64,000 nucleotides of DNA from Myxococcales bacterium (lineage in GTDB: Bacteria > Myxococcota > Myxococcia > Myxococcales > Myxococcaceae), in the NCBI GenBank assembly GCA_016191815.1, contig JACPVI010000026.1, forward strand, positions 1 to 64,000. The letters run 5' to 3'. Shown piece by piece: positions 60,405 to 64,000 of this stretch; positions within the stretch are counted from its first letter, which is position 1, and the number at the start of each line of letters is the position of its first letter. Made by a program: the position numbers and the translations under genes. The notes beneath the pieces are model-generated. The model saw only the letters and a program-made list of their open reading frames with translations. It was not told the DNA's origin and did no database searches.

Positions 60405-60611
60405 ATGACTACCATCGGCGGAGTGAAGCGCGTCGAAACACGGATCGATGAAATAGAGGTGACTCTCGCCTGGGGTAATCCCGACGAGATCAAGGGCGCG
60501 CTCCGAAGCGAGAGCGAGCAGCGCTTCCGATCACTCCCTCCCGCGGAGAGACTGCTGATCGCCCTCTCCATGGTCCAGCCGGCCAGGCCGGGTGAGCAGC
60601 GTGAACGCTGA
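60405..60611 (+). CDS. small partner of the nucleotidyltransferase (candidate antitoxin)
   Basis: A 68-residue protein from ATG 60405, with a GTG just before it in frame. The centre is a strand (VETRIDEIEVTLAWG) and the end is a helix, FRSLPPAERLLIALSMVQ. Small proteins with a similar Arg-Phe-x-x-Leu-x-Pro-x-Glu-Arg helix often precede nucleotidyltransferase genes. The next gene starts 20 bases before its stop, so they are co-translated. Role as antitoxin is inferred from context only. Confidence 0.55.
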   Translation: MTTIGGVKRVETRIDEIEVTLAWGNPDEIKGALRSESEQRFRSLPPAERLLIALSMVQPARPGEQRER

Positions 60612-61170
60612 GTCACCAGCCCAGGTGCTCAGGCGACTGGTCGAGGTGCTCCAGCGCTTCGGGGTGGTCGAATACGCGGTGACCGGAGGTATCGCCTTCG
60701 GCGTGTGGGCGAGCCCTCGCGCCACGCGGGACGTCGATCTCTGCGGAGTGCTTCCCCGAGAATCGGTCGATCGATTGCTTGCTCAGCACGACGGGATTCG
60801 TGTCGGCCCCGGGGAGGTGCCGGACCTCGTTCGCTTTCGGGTCGGGGACTGGGACGTCGACCTGTTCGCGAGCAAGAGCGAGTACGACCGCGAAGTGCTC
60901 CGTCGGGCGGTCGAGGTGGAGGTGGAGGGAATCAGGGTGCGAGTCGTCCGAGCGGAGGACCTCCTCATCCACAAGCTGGTCAAGCTCGCGACGGACAAGC
61001 GCAGGCTGCTCCAGGACGCGGCGGACCTGAGGGCCCTTTTGAGCGCGAGGGGCGCAAAGCTCGATTTCGAGTACTTGGCCCGCTGGTTGGCTCCGGCCGA
61101 TCTCGAGCTGATTCGGAGCTTGCCGACGCTCGGCGATGAAGCGCTCACCCACGCGCTCTTGCAGCGTTGA
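60592..61170 (+). CDS. nucleotidyltransferase (AbiEii-like, candidate toxin)
   Basis: A 192-residue protein of the DNA-polymerase-beta-type nucleotidyltransferase fold. The active-site region is YAVTGGIAFGVWASPRATRD with VDL following: Gly-Gly loop, then the Arg-x-Thr-x-Asp-x-Asp motif; the third acid is in DWDVDLFA. A helical half follows (EDLLIHKLVKLATDK). Related proteins act as toxins that modify tRNA or as standalone transferases. Starts GTG 60592, or GTG 60601, both overlapping the small upstream gene. Ends two bases before the stop of the convergent HAD gene. Confidence 0.75.
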   Translation: MSSVNAESPAQVLRRLVEVLQRFGVVEYAVTGGIAFGVWASPRATRDVDLCGVLPRESVDRLLAQHDGIRVGPGEVPDLVRFRVGDWDVDLFASKSEYDREVLRRAVEVEVEGIRVRVVRAEDLLIHKLVKLATDKRRLLQDAADLRALLSARGAKLDFEYLARWLAPADLELIRSLPTLGDEALTHALLQR

Positions 61171-61172
61171 CG

Positions 61173-61997
61173 TCAGAAAACGCTCGGATAGACGGGCGTC
61201 CTCGGGCTGACCTGTTGTTCTCCGCCGAAGTGGCTGTCGAGCAGGACGCAGGGCACTTTTGGGAGCGCCGACTGGAGGTGGGCGATGTCGCGGCGGCCCT
61301 CGGTGAAGAACCAGCCGATGTGGAAGCCCTCGCCCATCCACTTGCCGAGCTGCTCGGCCTTGAAGGGCGCGGTGCGAACCGAGACGGAGGGCTTCATGGT
61401 GAGGTGCGCGGAATCCGCGTCGGGTAGCCCGAGCCGCTTTAGCTGCGCCACGGTCGGGCGCCGGAGCGAATCGATTCGGCCGGTGAGGTACACCACCTCG
61501 GCGCCGGCTGATTTGGCGGACCGCGCCAGCCGGATGGTCTCCTCCATCGGCAAGTCGTGCACCAGGTTCTTTCCCTTCCAGAACTCGCGGTCCCAGTACT
61601 GGGCGAAGGACGTGGCCGCGCTCTCGGGGAGGCGCATGGCCTTGGCGGTCTCCGCCCCGTCATGGCCGACCTTCTCCAGGGTCAGTCCGCGGAAGTGGGA
61701 GGTTCCGTCTTGGCGGTCGAAGGCTCGAGCCACTGCGAGCGTGCGCGCGCGGGTGTCGGCGAGGGTGTTGTCGAGGTCGAACACCACCCGAACTTTCTCG
61801 CCACGGGAGGTGCGCTCCTTGATGTCGGCCAGAGCGGAGCGGATGAATGCCTTCCCGTCCACTCGGCTGCGAGGCTTGGCGCCGACTGCGCGCGACACCC
61901 AGCCGGCCTCGGCGGCGGGCGCTTCAGTCTGGCGCGCGGGCGCATCGGACCGGGCGGCCCGCACCGCCGGCTCGGAGGAAACCTTCCGGACGCTCAT
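61173..61997 (-). CDS. HAD-superfamily phosphatase-like protein
   Basis: A 274-residue protein with all four HAD motifs: VVFDLDNTLADT (nucleophile Asp), VVYLTGR (Thr), a Lys in TAPFKAEQLGKW, and WFFTEGRRDIAHLQ (acidic residues). An Ala/Arg-rich head of about 50 residues precedes the core; the protein has no signal peptide that I can see. It resembles acid-phosphatase-like or LNS2-like HADs, with unknown substrate. ATG 61997. No clear functional link to the convergent transferase. Confidence 0.75.
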   Translation of the reverse strand: MSVRKVSSEPAVRAARSDAPARQTEAPAAEAGWVSRAVGAKPRSRVDGKAFIRSALADIKERTSRGEKVRVVFDLDNTLADTRARTLAVARAFDRQDGTSHFRGLTLEKVGHDGAETAKAMRLPESAATSFAQYWDREFWKGKNLVHDLPMEETIRLARSAKSAGAEVVYLTGRIDSLRRPTVAQLKRLGLPDADSAHLTMKPSVSVRTAPFKAEQLGKWMGEGFHIGWFFTEGRRDIAHLQSALPKVPCVLLDSHFGGEQQVSPRTPVYPSVF

Positions 61998-62118
61998 GCG
62001 CGCGAGAAGAGCCGGAAGCTCCTCGCGCTGTCAAACCGCGGCTCGCCCGGCCGCGGCTCCAGGGAAGGCCAGGCACCGTTGAAGGATGTGGCCACCGGCG
62101 CTCCATTGACTCCCGCGC

Positions 62119-64000
62119 CTAGTAGTCGCGGCTCCACACCAAGTCCGCGCCGCCGGCGTGCGCGTCGCCGTAGGTGGCCTCGAAGGCCCAGCGCGGGCTG
62201 ATCTGGTACTCCAGCTTGCCGGCGTGGGAGTTCTCTCCCTTGGACTTGTCGGCGTCGATCTGCGCGGTATAGCCCAGGTAGACCTTGTCCGAGACGTAGG
62301 TGCCCGCCTCCACCTTGGTGCCCTTGAAGCCCTCGGCGCCGGCCTCGATGGAGAAGACGTCCAACGGCAGCTTCTTGGCCAGGGCGCTCTTGAGCTGCGA
62401 GGCTGCCAGCGCTCCCACCACCGAGGCCGCCTGCTCCCCGGTCATCGCCGCGCCCGAGCCGCGCTTGAGGGCCCGCCGCCCGGTGGCGAGCAGGGTGTAG
62501 ATTTCCGACTCGGAGAGCGGTGGCTGCGAGCTGGGCTTGAGCGACACCTCCTTGCCGCGCCCGGTGATGGTGACGAACACGGTAACGCCCTCGCGCTCGT
62601 TCACGTGGGTGGCGGTGAGGTTGATGTAGGGCTGCTTGGCCGGGCCCTGGAAGCGCAGCTCGGCGTCGCGCTGGACCTCGAACTTGCGGCCGATCACCTC
62701 GGCGCGCCCGCGCAAGACGTGGACCTCGCCGTACATCGAAGTCTCTCCCTGGTAGGTGACGCGGAATCCCTCGGAGAGGCCCAGCTCCGCGGTCACGTCC
62801 GCTCCCTTCACCCAGAGGTTTCGCGGGGCGCGCAAGACAATCTGGTAGCGGCGCTCGGATTCGTCCTTGATGCCGGCTTTCTCCCCGGGAGCTTCCCGCC
62901 GCTTGCGCTGGTGGAGCGGCTGGCCGTTCTTCACCAGCACCACGTCATTGGGCCGGTCGAGGTCCTGCAGGTCCTTCCGCCTGAGCGCCGGCAGCTCGAC
63001 GTGCGCCTCCGGGATGGCCAGCTCGCGGATGTCCAAAAGCTTTGCGCCGGCCTCTCCCTCCAAGGTGGCGCGCAAGGTGGCGATGGCGAAGAGCTGGTCG
63101 TCGTAGACGATGGGCAGCTCGGAGGCCTCGGCGGAGGCGCTGAGCGCGTAGCCCTCCCGGCCGCGGGTGGCGGTGCCGGTCAGCTCGACCGAGCCCGCCC
63201 CCGCGCGCGCGGAGAAGTCCTCGAGCTGGATCCGCTCGTTGTTGGCGAGCAGCCGCAAGTGCACCTTGCGGTACTCGCCGTAGCCCAAAAGGCCGATCCG
63301 CCCGTCGGTCCACTCCACCACCCCTTCTACCGCCGGGGCCCAAAGCTCTCCCTGAAGGCGCGCGTCCGCGTCCAAGAGCCCCGAGAGCGCCCGCACCTTG
63401 GGGTGGATTCCGGCGAGGAAGTCGAGCTCGAAGCGCTTGGCCCGCAAGGTGGCGCGCACCGGCGCCTTGGTGATGTCGGGCCGCTTGCGCAGCGCGGAAT
63501 AGGAGGCGTCCAGCTCCAGCTCGCCGTCGAGCTCGAGCAGCTTTCCGTCCGGCGAGCGCAGCTCGGCGTCCAGCGCGTGCTTGCCGTTCCCATACCGGTA
63601 GAGGAGGTCGGCGCGCCCCAGCGCCACCTTTCCCAGCGCCGCCCGCTCGAGGCTGGCGCGGAGGTCCACCCTCGGCTCGTCGAGGGTGCCCTGCGCGGAG
63701 AGGACTGCCTTCGCCTGGCCGGCAAGCTCCGAGGTTCCCTCCTCGGCCGAGCGGAGTCCCAGCTCGGAGAGGGAGAGCGGCCCCGCCTCGCCGTCAACCG
63801 TGAAGGGAGCTTTGGCCAGGCCTTCGGGCTCGAGCAGTCGTTCGAAGGGCGCCATCAGCCGGGCCCGGAGGTTGGCGATCCTGTTCGGGCCGCGGCGGGC
63901 GGACAGCTCGGCTCGCACCTCGCTCCTTTTGGCGGTCAGCTCGAGCGAGACGTCGGCGGGCGGGACGCCGGCGGCCGTGGCTCCGGTGAGCTGCAGCTTC
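62119..64000 (-). CDS. TamB-like translocation/assembly module, C-terminal part
   Basis: The frame is open to the window end: about 626 residues are visible and the N-terminal part is missing. It is a long repetitive beta structure (regular RLEARG-like strands; VELTGTATRGREGYALSASA) that ends in the conserved TamB C-terminal domain, with GRAEVIGRKFEVQRDAELRF, SEIYTLLATGR, and the final barrel-like stretch YLGYTAQIDAD. TamB-family proteins span the periplasm as lipid-carrying bridges, working with TamA in outer-membrane biogenesis. A GTG at 63918 is internal, not the start. Confidence 0.85.
   Translation of the reverse strand, partial: KLQLTGATAAGVPPADVSLELTAKRSEVRAELSARRGPNRIANLRARLMAPFERLLEPEGLAKAPFTVDGEAGPLSLSELGLRSAEEGTSELAGQAKAVLSAQGTLDEPRVDLRASLERAALGKVALGRADLLYRYGNGKHALDAELRSPDGKLLELDGELELDASYSALRKRPDITKAPVRATLRAKRFELDFLAGIHPKVRALSGLLDADARLQGELWAPAVEGVVEWTDGRIGLLGYGEYRKVHLRLLANNERIQLEDFSARAGAGSVELTGTATRGREGYALSASAEASELPIVYDDQLFAIATLRATLEGEAGAKLLDIRELAIPEAHVELPALRRKDLQDLDRPNDVVLVKNGQPLHQRKRREAPGEKAGIKDESERRYQIVLRAPRNLWVKGADVTAELGLSEGFRVTYQGETSMYGEVHVLRGRAEVIGRKFEVQRDAELRFQGPAKQPYINLTATHVNEREGVTVFVTITGRGKEVSLKPSSQPPLSESEIYTLLATGRRALKRGSGAAMTGEQAASVVGALAASQLKSALAKKLPLDVFSIEAGAEGFKGTKVEAGTYVSDKVYLGYTAQIDADKSKGENSHAGKLEYQISPRWAFEATYGDAHAGGADLVWSRDY

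Overview
The window reads as chromosomal DNA of a high-GC Myxococcota-like bacterium. Support: very high GC at third codon positions, GTG/TTG starts, pervasive 1-4 base gene overlaps, secreted lipoproteins with DGG or poly-glycine linkers and Cys-rich modules, CotH-kinase lipoproteins, a PIG-V-like mannosyltransferase, and a lipoprotein resembling the MXAN_6521/LA_1396 family. No rRNA, tRNA, CRISPR array, complete insertion sequence or convincing riboswitch was found.

Layout. 1-10.7 kb: an HNH-nuclease end, a truncated PIN gene, a lipoprotein-nhaA pair, a carboxylate-amine ligase, an RND/MMPL exporter, an exported protein plus a beta-propeller lipoprotein, a YbhB-type protein and an MlaC-like lipid carrier. 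10.8-13.4 kb: metK-ahcY (methyl cycle). 13.4-17.2 kb: a PilZ protein, an exported Lys/Ala-tailed protein, then uppP, a CoA-pyrophosphatase-type Nudix gene and GDP-mannose pyrophosphorylase. 17.2-22.3 kb: two divergent CotH-kinase lipoproteins and phosphomannomutase. 22.3-27.5 kb: an accessory or scarred region with Uma2, a headless Cys-rich gene, a ROK kinase, and a radical-SAM/SPASM gene overlapping a Tyr-Pro repeat protein. These last two are flanked by truncated remnants of acetyl-CoA hydrolase, a PIN toxin and an M20 dipeptidase.

27.5-38.5 kb: a GT-C-like membrane protein, a RelE/Phd toxin-antitoxin pair, a TonB-dependent receptor carrying its own TonB domain with a lipoprotein partner, and three more GT-C membrane proteins. 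38.6-46.6 kb: two Cys-rich lipoproteins, a PHP hydrolase, a PilZ gene without a normal start codon, an SDR, and an exbB-exbD-tonB operon with a possible 37-residue fourth product. 46.7-60.4 kb: one nine-gene, mostly translationally coupled operon with a Gly/Gln-rich membrane protein, MoxR ATPase, an exported membrane protein, ABC ATPase, two tandem permeases, DUF58, and two von Willebrand A membrane proteins. 60.4-64 kb: a small gene plus nucleotidyltransferase (candidate toxin-antitoxin), a HAD phosphatase and the C-terminal part of TamB.

The best candidate for an undescribed system is the radical-SAM/SPASM enzyme at 24554-25729 with its overlapping partner at 25704-26381. The partner carries six Tyr-hydrophobic-Pro motifs and looks like a large modified precursor or protein substrate. 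Functions are inferred from motifs read by eye; no database search was run.
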